In this document: one piece after another, positions 1-8,490 of the stretch | How positions within the stretch are numbered: the first letter of the stretch is position 1 | How the letters are laid out: every line of letters starts with the position of its first letter | Source of the DNA: Brevibacillus panacihumi W25 | GTDB lineage: Bacteria; Bacillota; Bacilli; Brevibacillales; Brevibacillaceae | Reading direction: 5' to 3' | NCBI RefSeq assembly: GCF_000503775.1 | Contig: NZ_KI629782.1 | Coordinates: 1,748,579-1,812,578, forward strand | Length of the DNA stretch: 64,000 bases | Notes under the pieces: model-generated | Told to the model about the DNA's origin: nothing | Database searches by the model: none | The model's input: the letters and a program-made list of their open reading frames with translations, nothing else | Program-made: the position numbers and the translations under genes

Positions 1-81
1 TGGATCGGCTACACTGAATTGGACAATTCTCTTAAGGTCTAGTAGATTGAAATCAAATCGACAAGGAACGGAGAGAATGTC

Positions 82-366
82 ATGCAGAAACGTGAGCGTC
101 GGTCATTTACAGACGAGTTCAAGCAGCAGATGGTTCAACTTTACGAGAATGGGAAACCGCGTGCAGATATTTTGAGAGAATATGATCTGAGTGCATCTGC
201 GTTTGACCGTTGGGTCAAACAGAGTAGAACAACAGGTTCTTTCAAAGAAAAAGACAACCGAACCGAGGAAGAAAAGGAACTCAGAGCGCTGCGTAAGGAA
301 ATCCAACGGTTGAAGATGGAAAACGATATTTTAAAGCAAGCAGCGCTGATCTTCGGACGAAATTAA
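82..366 (+). CDS. IS3-family transposase OrfA
   Basis: This 94-residue protein has an N-terminal helix-turn-helix of the transposase_8 type (about residues 8-50), followed by a leucine-zipper-like helix (about 60-88). These are the DNA-binding and multimerisation parts of IS3-family transposases. It starts at ATG after GGAGAG. A slippery heptamer of the X XXY YYZ form, T TTA AAG, lies at 330-336 in the correct register. A -1 shift there joins OrfA to the orfB frame, which stays open through 408, so the active OrfAB fusion is probably made by programmed ribosomal frameshifting. Confidence 0.88.
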   Translation: MQKRERRSFTDEFKQQMVQLYENGKPRADILREYDLSASAFDRWVKQSRTTGSFKEKDNRTEEEKELRALRKEIQRLKMENDILKQAALIFGRN

Positions 367-407
367 CGGTAATCCAGCAAAACGCTCATAAGTATCCCAT
401 ATCGGCC

Positions 408-1205
408 ATGTGCAAGATCCTTCAGGTCAATAGGAGTACCTACTACTACGAGAGTAATGAGCAATCATCTGTCAATGATGAAGTAGAACAAGCAATTATC
501 CGTATTTTTGAAGAGAATCAGCGCGTGTATGGAGCAAGGAAAATCAAAGCAAAACTTCAAGAAGAGGGAATGACGGTTTCCAGACGGCGCATTGGACGTC
601 TGATGAAGAAAAACGGCCTGGTCTCGGTCTACACAGTGGCGCAGTATAAACCGCATATGTCGTCATGTAACGAATCGCCGATCCAGAACGAACTGAATCG
701 CGAGTTTGCGAAAGAAGCACCACTGGAAGCCGTTGTGAGTGACTTGACATACGTTCGGGTCGCAAATAAATGGCACTATATTTGTTTGCTCGTGGACTTA
801 TTTAATCGGGAGATCATCGGTTACAGCTGCGGAAAATTTAAAGATGCCGCACTAGTCTATCAAGCATTTGCAAGCGTAAAAGGAGATCTACGCCAAATCC
901 AGCTTTTTCACACAGATCGTGGCAGTGAGTTTAGAAATCTCACGATTGATGAAGTGATCAACACGTTCAAGATCAAGCGTTCATTGAGTATGAAAGGCTG
1001 TCCCTATGACAATGCAGTTGCGGAGGCAACCTTTAAGCTGATCAAAGCCGAGTTCGTGAGAAATCGCAAATTTGAATCGCTATCTCAGTTAAAGCAAGAG
1101 CTAGGAACATACGTCAAATGGTTTAACGAAGCAAGGATTCATTCCACACTAGGATATCTAAGCCCATTAGCGTACAAAGAGAAGGCACTTAAGAAATCTG
1201 TCTAG
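408..1205 (+). CDS. IS3-family transposase OrfB, DDE integrase
   Basis: This 265-residue protein carries an HTH_21 region near residues 40-75 and an rve/DDE integrase core. The catalytic residues are visible in SDLTYV (first Asp), HTDRGSEF (second Asp) and NAVAEATFK (Glu). The reading frame continues upstream of the ATG to the TTTAAAG slip site at 330-336, so the ATG at 408 need not be the natural start and the working protein is probably the OrfAB fusion. No internal stops or indels were seen, so the copy may be active. Confidence 0.88.
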   Translation: MCKILQVNRSTYYYESNEQSSVNDEVEQAIIRIFEENQRVYGARKIKAKLQEEGMTVSRRRIGRLMKKNGLVSVYTVAQYKPHMSSCNESPIQNELNREFAKEAPLEAVVSDLTYVRVANKWHYICLLVDLFNREIIGYSCGKFKDAALVYQAFASVKGDLRQIQLFHTDRGSEFRNLTIDEVINTFKIKRSLSMKGCPYDNAVAEATFKLIKAEFVRNRKFESLSQLKQELGTYVKWFNEARIHSTLGYLSPLAYKEKALKKSV

Positions 1206-1223
1206 TCAGGTGTTGACAATCCA

Positions 1224-1528
1224 ACCGCTCCCCATACTCCGGGAGGTTCCTTGATGCTGTCTCCAAGTTCTACACATCGTCCATGGACTTCGCCTGCGGC
1301 CACCGGGCTCGTCTCCTCCTTGTCCATCCACTGATGGTCCCTTTAACGAAGCGGCAGGATTCACTTTATGTTACGGTCCGCTGATTTGCTCGCTCCCTTA
1401 CGGGATACTTTGTCACAGGGCTTCAACCTTAGGATCTCTCCACCAGTTGCCTGTCAGCTACGAGGCGACTTGGCTCTTACCTCGGTTGGACTTTCACCAA
1501 CTAGCAATTAACGGCTTGCTGGGCGCGC
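1224..1528 (-). mobile_element. Group II intron, 5' fragment (domain I region)
   Basis: Read on the minus strand, this stretch begins GCGCGCCCAGC near 1528, close to the GUGYG start of bacterial group II introns. It continues with motifs characteristic of their domain I, including GGTGAAAGTCCAAC, GTAAGAGCCAAGTCGCC and GGTTGAAGCC. About 305 bases are present before the IS3-family element cuts it off at 1223. The catalytic domains V and VI and any reverse transcriptase would lie beyond the window's left edge. The identification rests on remembered consensus motifs, not on a covariance search. Confidence 0.7.
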
Positions 1529-1619
1529 TGGCCGCTAAGTTCGGGTTCCACCTTTTCCATTTCGACTGGGTCAAGATCCCAAATGCCTTCGCTTTTTCCC
1601 CCTTTTTCCTCAACCAGCT
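1529..1619. repeat. Right arm of dispersed palindromic repeat (partial copy)
   Basis: These bases match the right half of the 223-bp palindromic repeat at 21613-21835, with about nine in ten positions identical over some 75 bases from 1545 to 1619. The shared core is GGGTCAAGATCCCAAATGCC. Similarity stops where the group II intron begins, so this copy appears to have been split by the intron. It lies just past the stop codon of the exporter gene bmrD, as the other copy lies past a histidine kinase gene. Confidence 0.7.
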
Positions 1620-1655
1620 GTCCCTGGTCTCCCAACCTTCTTTTGAGGGCTGCGC

Positions 1656-3680
1656 TCAGCCGATCGAAGCAACAGATGACTTACGCTGCTGCAATTGGTA
1701 CATCTGATAATACCTGCCCCCCAATTCCATCAGTTCCTCGTGGCGCCCACGCTCCACAATCCTTCCTCGGTCGAGGACGAGGATGCGGTCGGCGTTTTTG
1801 ATCGTCGACAGCCGATGCGCGATGATGAAGGTGGTTCTCCCTTTTTTCAGCACCTCCAAGGCCTGCTGGATGACGCTCTCCGTCTGCGTATCGATGCTCG
1901 CTGTCGCCTCATCCAGGATCAGGATCGCGGGATCGAAGGCGAGGGCTCTGGCAAAGGAGATAAGCTGGCGTTGTCCTGCTGACAAAGTGCTTCCCTTTTC
2001 CAGCACGGGCTCGTCAAAGCCTTTGGGAAGAGTATGCAAAAGCTGATCCGCTCCGACGGCCTGCAAGGCTTGCTCTACTCGCTCCCGGGAGATGTCGGGA
2101 TGATTCAGGCTTACATTGGTCGCAATCGTGCCGGTAAAAAGAAACGGGTCCTGCAGCACAATCGCCATATGCTGGCGCAAATGCTGTTTGGGCAGCCGGC
2201 TGATGTCCTGACCGTCTATGCGAATCGTTCCCTGCTCGATCTCGTAAAAGCGGAACAGCAGATTGATAATCGAGCTTTTGCCGGATCCCGTATGCCCCAC
2301 CAGCGCCACCGTCTCGCCCGGCATGGCTTCAAACGAGATGTCCTTCAGCACGGCCTGGTCCTTTTGATAGGCAAAGGTGACGTTTTCAAAGCTGACCTTC
2401 CCCGTAAAACGCGGCACGCTCCCCGTCTCCACGTCCGTCCCCGGTTCATTCAGCAGCTCAAAGACCCGATGGGCAGCCACGCGCGCCTGCTCAAAATTGG
2501 CCAACTGATTCATGATCTGTCTGATCGGCTGAAACAAGCGGGTCAGGTAATCGACGAATGCGTACATGACCCCGAGCGTGAACAGATTGCCCCCAGTCAA
2601 GGAAGCCCAGCCCGTGTACCAAATGAAACAGACAAAGCTCAGATTGCTGAGCAGCATGACCAGATTGAACGAGACTGTCGCATTGAGCCGCAGCATTTTA
2701 TTCTGATAGGCGAACAGATCATCGTTAAGCCCCGCGAACTCGCGCATGGCCTCCTTTTCTTTGCGAAACGCCTGAATGATCGGAATCCCCTGGATCGATT
2801 CGTTGATCATGCCGTTGATGTCGCTGATGAGTGTGCGGATCACAAAGTTAAAGCGGGTGGCAAATTTGCGGTACACCGCGATCCAGACGAACATCATCGG
2901 CAGGATGAGCAGGCAGACCAGCGCAAGCCGCGTGTCCAGCAGGAACAACGCCGTAAAGATCCCGATCAGGTAGATCGCGCTGGTAAAAAAAGAAGCCAGC
3001 ACATTCGCAAACAGTTCGCGGATCGCTTCCGTGTCATTGGTGACGCGGGCCACCACCTTCCCCGCCGGCAAGTGGTCAAAATAGGTGACGGGCAGTCGCT
3101 GGATATGGGCGAAGACATCGATGCGCAGCTTGCGGATCACCAGGTTGGCCGCTTTTTGCAACGTGAATTTTTGCCCGTAATGCAGCACAGACGCTATCAC
3201 CAGCAAGCCTCCGTAGAATGCAGCCAAGACCAGCAAGCCCTTCGTCTCCGGGCGAAAGAAGGCGAACAGCTCCGAGACGCTCAGCTTCACAGCCGGATAG
3301 ACTGCCTGTTCGCTGCCTTTGACAATTGTCAGCTCCGTATCCGTGGCTGTCCGCTCGCCGTCAAAGGTGATCGGCTGATCGACAAAATAGTAGGAACGCC
3401 CCACCTGCAGGATGCGCACTTCTTTTCCTGTCTCGCCGTCCCCCTCCTGTACATGATCCTGACGCGTATACCACCGATCCTGATACGCCACCGCAAATGG
3501 CTGTTCTGCCGTCTCATACCAAGGCAGCTCAATCCCCATGATGTGGGTGTCAATCATCTTCTTCGCCAAAAAGGGTCCCGTCAGTTCCGCAGCCACCGCG
3601 ACAGAAAGCATCAGCAGCGCCAACAGGATCGTCTTTTTAAACTGGAGCGCGATATGGAACAATCTCTTGCCTGTATTCAT
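1656..3680 (-). CDS. bmrD: Multidrug ABC exporter half-transporter, BmrD/YheH-like
   Basis: This 674-residue protein has an N-terminal ABC exporter membrane domain with about six helices and a C-terminal ATPase. A roughly 100-residue insertion follows the first helix (about residues 35-135) before the second, a feature and length matching B. subtilis YheH/BmrD (about 673 residues). Walker A (GHTGSGKSS, near 461-469), the signature LSAGQ and Walker B LILDEA with the catalytic Glu are intact, so this is the catalytically complete half of the heterodimer. Its start overlaps the end of bmrC by 4 bp, implying translational coupling. By family it exports drugs across the cytoplasmic membrane. Confidence 0.9.
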   Translation of the reverse strand: MNTGKRLFHIALQFKKTILLALLMLSVAVAAELTGPFLAKKMIDTHIMGIELPWYETAEQPFAVAYQDRWYTRQDHVQEGDGETGKEVRILQVGRSYYFVDQPITFDGERTATDTELTIVKGSEQAVYPAVKLSVSELFAFFRPETKGLLVLAAFYGGLLVIASVLHYGQKFTLQKAANLVIRKLRIDVFAHIQRLPVTYFDHLPAGKVVARVTNDTEAIRELFANVLASFFTSAIYLIGIFTALFLLDTRLALVCLLILPMMFVWIAVYRKFATRFNFVIRTLISDINGMINESIQGIPIIQAFRKEKEAMREFAGLNDDLFAYQNKMLRLNATVSFNLVMLLSNLSFVCFIWYTGWASLTGGNLFTLGVMYAFVDYLTRLFQPIRQIMNQLANFEQARVAAHRVFELLNEPGTDVETGSVPRFTGKVSFENVTFAYQKDQAVLKDISFEAMPGETVALVGHTGSGKSSIINLLFRFYEIEQGTIRIDGQDISRLPKQHLRQHMAIVLQDPFLFTGTIATNVSLNHPDISRERVEQALQAVGADQLLHTLPKGFDEPVLEKGSTLSAGQRQLISFARALAFDPAILILDEATASIDTQTESVIQQALEVLKKGRTTFIIAHRLSTIKNADRILVLDRGRIVERGRHEELMELGGRYYQMYQLQQRKSSVASIG

Positions 3681-5437
3681 GGCTTCACCTGCCCTTCATT
3701 CAACCGTTCTTCTGCCTGCTGCCGTTCATATTGCTCTTTGTACCAGCCGCCCTGCACCATAAGCTGCTCATGTGCTCCTTCCTGCACGACTCGCCCTTCA
3801 TCCAGTACCAGAATCCAGTCAGCATGCTGGACGGCAAACATCCGATGTGTGGCGATCAGCGTCGTCTTTCCTGCCCGCTCCCGCCGGATGCTTGTGAGCA
3901 TCTCTGCTTCTGTCTTCCCATCTACCGCAGACATCGCATCGTCTAGGATCAGGATCTCCGGATCGATCATCAACGCGCGCGCAATCGAGACCCGTTGTTT
4001 TTGTCCTCCGGATAAGGCCACTCCCTTTTCCCCCACCAAGGTCTCCAGCCCATCAGGAAGCCTCTGCACATCCTGGTCAAAGGAGGCGAGCTGCAGGGTA
4101 TGCAGCAATTCTTCCTGTGTCCCGTCCCGTCGTCCAAACAACACATTCTCGCGGACCGTTTTCGAAAAGAGAATCTGTTCCTGCGGCACATACCCGATCC
4201 AGCGTTTGACGTTGTCCAGCGCGATTTTCTCCAGCGGCTGGCCGGAGATGGTAATCCTTCCTTCTCCCAGAGGAAACTCCCGCAATAGCTGTCGGAGCAA
4301 GGTAGTCTTGCCGCTGCCCGTGCGCCCTACGATCCCCAGCGTCTGTCCGCGCTGCAAGGTGAAGGATACGTCTTTCAACTGTTCGCCGCGTGCCGCAGGA
4401 TAGCGAAAGGTCACACGGTCATAACAGATCTCAGTCGGCACCTCGACAGCAATCGTTTCCTGTGCGTCCTGCACATCTGGTTGATAGCCGAGGGTTTCAT
4501 TGACGCGGTCCAGCGAAGCGTTGCCTCGCTGCAAGACGTTGATCAATTCGCCAATGCCGAACATCGGCCAGATCAGCATCCCCAGGTAGACATTGAAGGA
4601 AACCAGCTCTCCCAAGGTCAGCTTTTGCTGAAAAACCAGATAACCACCGTACAGGATTCCGATCATATAGCTGATCCCGATCAAAAGCTTCACAGTCGGT
4701 TCGATCAAGGAATCAACCCTCGCTACCGCAATATTTTTCTGATAGACGTCATCCGTCATTTCCTGAAAGCGTTGTTGATCAGCTGTTTCCTGCACATAGG
4801 CGCGAATCACGCGAACACCCGAGACCGATTCCAGGACTTGATCATTCAACGCTCCGAAGGCATTCTGTGCAAGAGAGAAGCGCGCGTGGATTTTGCGGCC
4901 ATAGCGGTTGATCGCGTAGGCCATGATTGGCAGCGGCAGTATAGCCATCAGAGTAAGCTCCCAACTGATGAAGACAAACATCGTCAGCAGGATCATCGCC
5001 GTATAGCTGATGGTCTCCACGATCGTCATGACCCCGAAGCCTGTGGTCATGGAGACGGCTTTCAAATCATTGGTCGCGCGTGCCATCAAATCCCCCGTGC
5101 GATTTCGTTGAAAAAAGGTGGGGGTCATACGCAGAAAATGGCTCATCAGCTTGGCACGCAGCGTACGCTCCGCCAGATAGGCTCCCCCGAACAGCCTGGA
5201 TACCCAAACGTAGGTGATCGCATAGATCGCGAAGGAAAGTGCGGTAAAGAAGAGCAATATGCCGATAAGTCTATCCGTTGTCAAGGTACCCAGATACATC
5301 TCGTCGATGGACATCCCGATGATCTTGGGCGGCAGTATTTCCAGGAGGCTGCCGACCATCAGCAGGAGTATCGCCAAGGTATATCGCTGCCAATTTTCTT
5401 TAAAAAACCAACCCATTTTCAGAAAAATCGAAAACAT
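3677..5437 (-). CDS. bmrC: Multidrug ABC exporter half-transporter, BmrC/YheI-like
   Basis: This 586-residue protein has an ABC membrane domain followed by an ATPase with Walker A GRTGSGKTT and signature LSGGQ. Walker B reads LILDDA, with Asp where the catalytic Glu is expected. Such a degenerate site is typical of one half of heterodimeric exporters and is known for BmrC. The ATG at 5437 was chosen because the sequence from there aligns with YheI and a GAGAGGAG site lies just upstream. The frame is open further upstream, but that region overlaps a leader ORF and attenuator. It is co-transcribed with bmrD. Confidence 0.9.
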   Translation of the reverse strand: MFSIFLKMGWFFKENWQRYTLAILLLMVGSLLEILPPKIIGMSIDEMYLGTLTTDRLIGILLFFTALSFAIYAITYVWVSRLFGGAYLAERTLRAKLMSHFLRMTPTFFQRNRTGDLMARATNDLKAVSMTTGFGVMTIVETISYTAMILLTMFVFISWELTLMAILPLPIMAYAINRYGRKIHARFSLAQNAFGALNDQVLESVSGVRVIRAYVQETADQQRFQEMTDDVYQKNIAVARVDSLIEPTVKLLIGISYMIGILYGGYLVFQQKLTLGELVSFNVYLGMLIWPMFGIGELINVLQRGNASLDRVNETLGYQPDVQDAQETIAVEVPTEICYDRVTFRYPAARGEQLKDVSFTLQRGQTLGIVGRTGSGKTTLLRQLLREFPLGEGRITISGQPLEKIALDNVKRWIGYVPQEQILFSKTVRENVLFGRRDGTQEELLHTLQLASFDQDVQRLPDGLETLVGEKGVALSGGQKQRVSIARALMIDPEILILDDAMSAVDGKTEAEMLTSIRRERAGKTTLIATHRMFAVQHADWILVLDEGRVVQEGAHEQLMVQGGWYKEQYERQQAEERLNEGQVKP

Positions 5438-5441
5438 CCAC

Positions 5442-5600
5442 TCACTCCTCTCTCGTTCCCAACGTGAAGCGCTGTCCTCCCCGGTTTGCGAAGCGAAAAA
5501 GGCATACCGCTTGTAAGCAATATGCCTGTTCACATGTTCGATATAGAAAAGCGAAAAGGCCCGTTGAACGCAGCCCGTCGCCTGCTGTATCATGTCTCAT
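5442..5600 (-). CDS. Leader ORF of bmrCD (BmrB-like role)
   Basis: A 52-codon ORF starts MRHDTAGDGL at 5600 and ends with TGA four bases before the bmrC start. It spans the stem-loop at 5494-5527, so a translating ribosome must pass through the terminator. In B. subtilis a leader gene, bmrB, in the same place controls bmrCD by translation-dependent attenuation; that is established for the family, while its operation here is inferred. No strong Shine-Dalgarno site precedes the ATG and the predicted 5' end is only about a dozen bases upstream, so the exact start is uncertain. Confidence 0.55.
   Translation of the reverse strand: MRHDTAGDGLRSTGLFAFLYRTCEQAYCLQAVCLFRFANRGGQRFTLGTREE
5494..5527 (-). 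terminator. Attenuator stem-loop before bmrC
   Basis: On the minus strand AGGCATATTGC and GCGGTATGCCT form an 11-bp stem with two G-U pairs around a TTACAA loop, followed by TTTTTCGC. It lies between the predicted promoter and bmrC, inside the leader ORF, as expected for a conditional terminator. Confidence 0.75.
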
Positions 5601-5619
5601 TTTATGGAACGACAGGAAT

Positions 5620-5649
5620 ACTTTACCATCTGCTATTCTCTCTTGTCAA
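5620..5649 (-). promoter_or_regulatory. Predicted bmrCD promoter
   Basis: On the minus strand a perfect TTGACA (5644-5649) and TAAAGT (5620-5625) are separated by 18 bases. The -35 box overlaps the stop codon of the upstream kinase gene. Transcription would start near 5613, giving a leader RNA that covers the leader ORF and the attenuator. Confidence 0.6.
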
Positions 5650-7598
5650 TTGATTTCGCTAATGGTATCGCAGCTCTTGAAGCGTACAAAAAATGAGGTG
5701 CCTGAACCGCTGCTTTTCACTTCGATTTTGGCTCGATGGCGATTGGCGACACTGTAGCAGACAGCCAATCCCAGGCCTGTCCCTTTTTCTTTGGTCGTGA
5801 AAAACGGCGTCCATATCTTTTCCAGCAGCTCCTCTTCGATGCCCGGTCCTTCATCAGTCACCTCGAGGACTACCTCCTCATCCTGCTCATAGATCTTGAT
5901 GGTCAAGGTCTTCCCTGGCGGCATGGCTTCTAGACCATTCAATGCGAGATTCAAAAACAACTGGCGAATTTCTTTGCCGTCCAGGTACACTTCCGGACAT
6001 TTTGCCCAGTCGATCTGCACATTTTTTCCGCTTAATACAGCCTCTGCCTGAATCAATGGCAGGAGTGTTGCCAGAGCGTCCTCCAGATGCTGCCTTGTCA
6101 TTTCATTTGTCTTATTCTTCGCCAAGGTCAAAAATTCGGTGATGATGACATTGGCCCGATCCAGCTCTGCCAGCATCAGATCGACGAACTGAAGCGCAGA
6201 GCTATCCCTGGAATTTTTGGCTAACTGCAAAAAGCCTCGTACCGTCGTCATCGGATTGCGGATCTCGTGAGCAATTCCCGCTGCCATCTCCCCAATCAGG
6301 TGTAAACGGTCCAGGCGAGCCATTTCTTTCTCCAGATAGACTCGTTCGGTAATATCCGTGATGACGCTTAGAATGCTTCGCTTGTCTTGGATGTAGATGA
6401 TTTCCGTAGACAGCAAGCCTTCGCGCAGCTCGTTGGATTTGGTCAAGTATTGAATCTTTTCATTGCGCACCGCTTCCTCCAGATCGAGGGGGCGCTTTTG
6501 CCAGCTGTATTCCCTGGCCAGGATCAGCTTGTCCTCTGTAGAGTCCTTCACTTCCTCGTATGTATATTGCATGATGTCGATCCAGCTTTGGTTGACGTCG
6601 ATATAGGAACCGTCCTCACAGGAACGGATCGCGATCATGCACGGGCTGGATTGGAAAATCTTCTGAAATTGCTCCTGCGATGCAGCCAACTCTTTCGTGC
6701 GTTCCCTCACCAGCACCTCCAATCGGTCGTATTGATGCTTACGTTCAATCTCCAATTGCTTTCTTTCGCTTATATCGCGTATCGAACACACGTAGATATC
6801 CCGCTGCTCGATCGTCGTTTTGCCAATCTGGATCTCGACCGGAAAGCTGCTTTGATCCTTGCGCACCGCTACCGTTTCCACAATTTTGTCCAGGACGTAA
6901 TCATCCGAGCGAAACGGCAAGGCAAGCAGTTGATTGATCGGCTTGTTCAACACCTCATGGGGCCTGTAGCCAAACATGGACCACACCACAGGATTCAGAG
7001 AAAGTATCAGACGGTTTTCATCAAACGTGATAATGGTATCGACGGAAGTGTCTACGATCGTTCGCGACAGAGCTTCGCTTTTGATCAATTCCTGCAACGT
7101 CCGCAAATACCGGCTATTGGCTTCCTCCAGATCCAGGGTGCGGGAATGAAGCATCTCCCTTTGGATTTCGATCTGCTGCTGTTGCAGATAGAGCTGCACG
7201 AAGCCTTCCACCTTCATCACCAGCGTATCGGGATGAAAGGGCTTGAAGATATAATCTATAGCACCGGATTTGTAGCCTTCCAGGACGTGTTCGGTCGCTT
7301 TGCTGATTGCCGTCACGAAAATGATCGGAATGTTTCTTGATTTCTCGCGCTGCTTGATGAGCTTGGCTGTTTCGAATCCATTGAGGCCGGGCATCTGGAC
7401 GTCCAAGAGAATCAGGGCAAATTCTTCTTTCAAGACCTGGCGCAAGGCTTCCTCACCCGACTGTACGGAGACGAGCCGATAACGCGGGGAATCCAGCACG
7501 GCCTGCAAAGAAAGCAGATTTTCCTCACGATCATCTACCAGAAGAATATTCACCTTTTTATTCCATCCCCAATTCTCCTGATGTTCAGAGTCCTTCAC
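5646..7598 (-). CDS. Receiver-PAS-PAS histidine kinase
   Basis: About 650 residues from the GTG at 7598. An N-terminal receiver domain holds the phospho-acceptor Asp in LILLDVQMPG. A linker coiled coil and two PAS domains follow, then a HisKA domain with the phospho-His in HEIRNP and a HATPase domain with GTGLGLA. No membrane segments are seen, so it is cytosolic. A CheY-like input in front of a kinase suggests it is controlled by another kinase, plausibly the hybrid kinase two genes upstream. The start is uncertain: ATG codons at 7661 and 7739 are in frame but overlap cheR, while GTG 7598 follows a GGGG stretch 16 bases after the cheR stop. Confidence 0.82.
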   Translation of the reverse strand: MKDSEHQENWGWNKKVNILLVDDREENLLSLQAVLDSPRYRLVSVQSGEEALRQVLKEEFALILLDVQMPGLNGFETAKLIKQREKSRNIPIIFVTAISKATEHVLEGYKSGAIDYIFKPFHPDTLVMKVEGFVQLYLQQQQIEIQREMLHSRTLDLEEANSRYLRTLQELIKSEALSRTIVDTSVDTIITFDENRLILSLNPVVWSMFGYRPHEVLNKPINQLLALPFRSDDYVLDKIVETVAVRKDQSSFPVEIQIGKTTIEQRDIYVCSIRDISERKQLEIERKHQYDRLEVLVRERTKELAASQEQFQKIFQSSPCMIAIRSCEDGSYIDVNQSWIDIMQYTYEEVKDSTEDKLILAREYSWQKRPLDLEEAVRNEKIQYLTKSNELREGLLSTEIIYIQDKRSILSVITDITERVYLEKEMARLDRLHLIGEMAAGIAHEIRNPMTTVRGFLQLAKNSRDSSALQFVDLMLAELDRANVIITEFLTLAKNKTNEMTRQHLEDALATLLPLIQAEAVLSGKNVQIDWAKCPEVYLDGKEIRQLFLNLALNGLEAMPPGKTLTIKIYEQDEEVVLEVTDEGPGIEEELLEKIWTPFFTTKEKGTGLGLAVCYSVANRHRAKIEVKSSGSGTSFFVRFKSCDTISEIN

Positions 7599-7614
7599 CC
7601 AATTCAGCCCCGTA

Positions 7615-8478
7615 TCATTTGACTTTTCGGTAGAATGTTTCGGTTCCGTCCACTTCTTCATAGCAGCTTGCATGGGTTGTGAATACAACTCCTTCCTTGT
7701 TGCCGAGTCCAAGATAACCGTCCGTGCACAGGCTTTCATAAATCAACCCGTGCACGTGATTCTGCAGTGGTTCGTTGAAATAAATCATGACATTGCGGCA
7801 AATGATGACCTGAAATTCGTTAAAGGAGCCGTCTGTAACCAGATTGTGCTGCGCAAAAACCATATTGTCCTTTAAAAAAGGCTCGAACTGGACCACTCCA
7901 TTTTTGACCGTGTAGTATTCGGAAAAGGCTCGCGTACCGCCAGCCTGCATGTAGTTTTTGGTGTACAGCTGCATTTTTTCGATCGGAAAGCTGCCCATCT
8001 TCGCTTTCTTGAGGACATGCTCATTCATATCCGTCCCGTAGAGCCTGCTCTTGTGCAGAAGTCCTTCCTCATGAAGCAGGATGGCCATTGAAAAAACCTC
8101 CTGCCCGGTAGAGCAGCCCGCGTGCCAGATGCGGATGAACGGTGCCTTACGCAGATGGGGGACGATGGACCTGCGAAACGTCAAAAAGAAATGCGGGTCC
8201 CGAAACATCTCGGTTACATTAATGGAAAAGTCGGAAAAAAGCTTTTCCATCATCTTGGGGTCATGCAAAACTTTTTCTTGCAGGCCAGAAATCGTTTGCA
8301 GCTTTTCGATTCTGATTCGATGCCAGATTCTGCGTCGAATGGAAGAGTAGGTGTAGTTGCGAAAGTCATGGCCGTATTGGTTATAGATGCCCTCAAGCAG
8401 AAGAGCGATCTCAATTCGCTCCAGATCATGCTCTTGCTGTTCCTCGCGCTCTCCTGCATCTTCGTGGTTCTCGTAAAT
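7615..8478 (-). CDS. cheR: CheR-type protein methyltransferase with probable ATT start
   Basis: CheR enzymes methylate glutamates of chemoreceptors using SAM. The CheR_N part (GIYNQYGHDFRNYTYSSI) and the SAM-binding part (HAGCSTGQEVFS, YGTDM, ICRNVMIYF) are both present, giving 287 residues, within the usual size. The full-length frame has no ATG, GTG or TTG before the conserved N-terminal domain. The only well-placed codon is ATT at 8476-8478, 5-9 bases after AGGAGTGAGG. The first TTG start, at 8268, would delete CheR_N. The gene lies 12 bases after the hybrid kinase stop, so coupling to it is likely. Confidence 0.82.
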   Translation of the reverse strand: MYENHEDAGEREEQQEHDLERIEIALLLEGIYNQYGHDFRNYTYSSIRRRIWHRIRIEKLQTISGLQEKVLHDPKMMEKLFSDFSINVTEMFRDPHFFLTFRRSIVPHLRKAPFIRIWHAGCSTGQEVFSMAILLHEEGLLHKSRLYGTDMNEHVLKKAKMGSFPIEKMQLYTKNYMQAGGTRAFSEYYTVKNGVVQFEPFLKDNMVFAQHNLVTDGSFNEFQVIICRNVMIYFNEPLQNHVHGLIYESLCTDGYLGLGNKEGVVFTTHASCYEEVDGTETFYRKVK

Positions 8479-8490
8479 ATATCCTCACTC

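Larger units (their letters stand above)
1..1223 (+). mobile_element. IS3-family insertion sequence, complete
   Basis: Imperfect terminal inverted repeats of about 36 bp are visible: the first bases of the window and the reverse complement of the bases ending at 1223 both begin TGGAT and both end in a CTTAAG block, with roughly two thirds of positions matching. Between them lie orfA and orfB in -1 relation. The left end coincides with the window start, so a target duplication cannot be checked. On the right the element abuts group II intron sequence, suggesting that it inserted into the intron or that recombination joined the two. Confidence 0.85.

Noticed and set aside
2034..4403. 789-codon open frame on the plus strand
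   Set aside because: It is antisense to bmrD and bmrC, has no family features, and arises from codon bias of the minus-strand genes.
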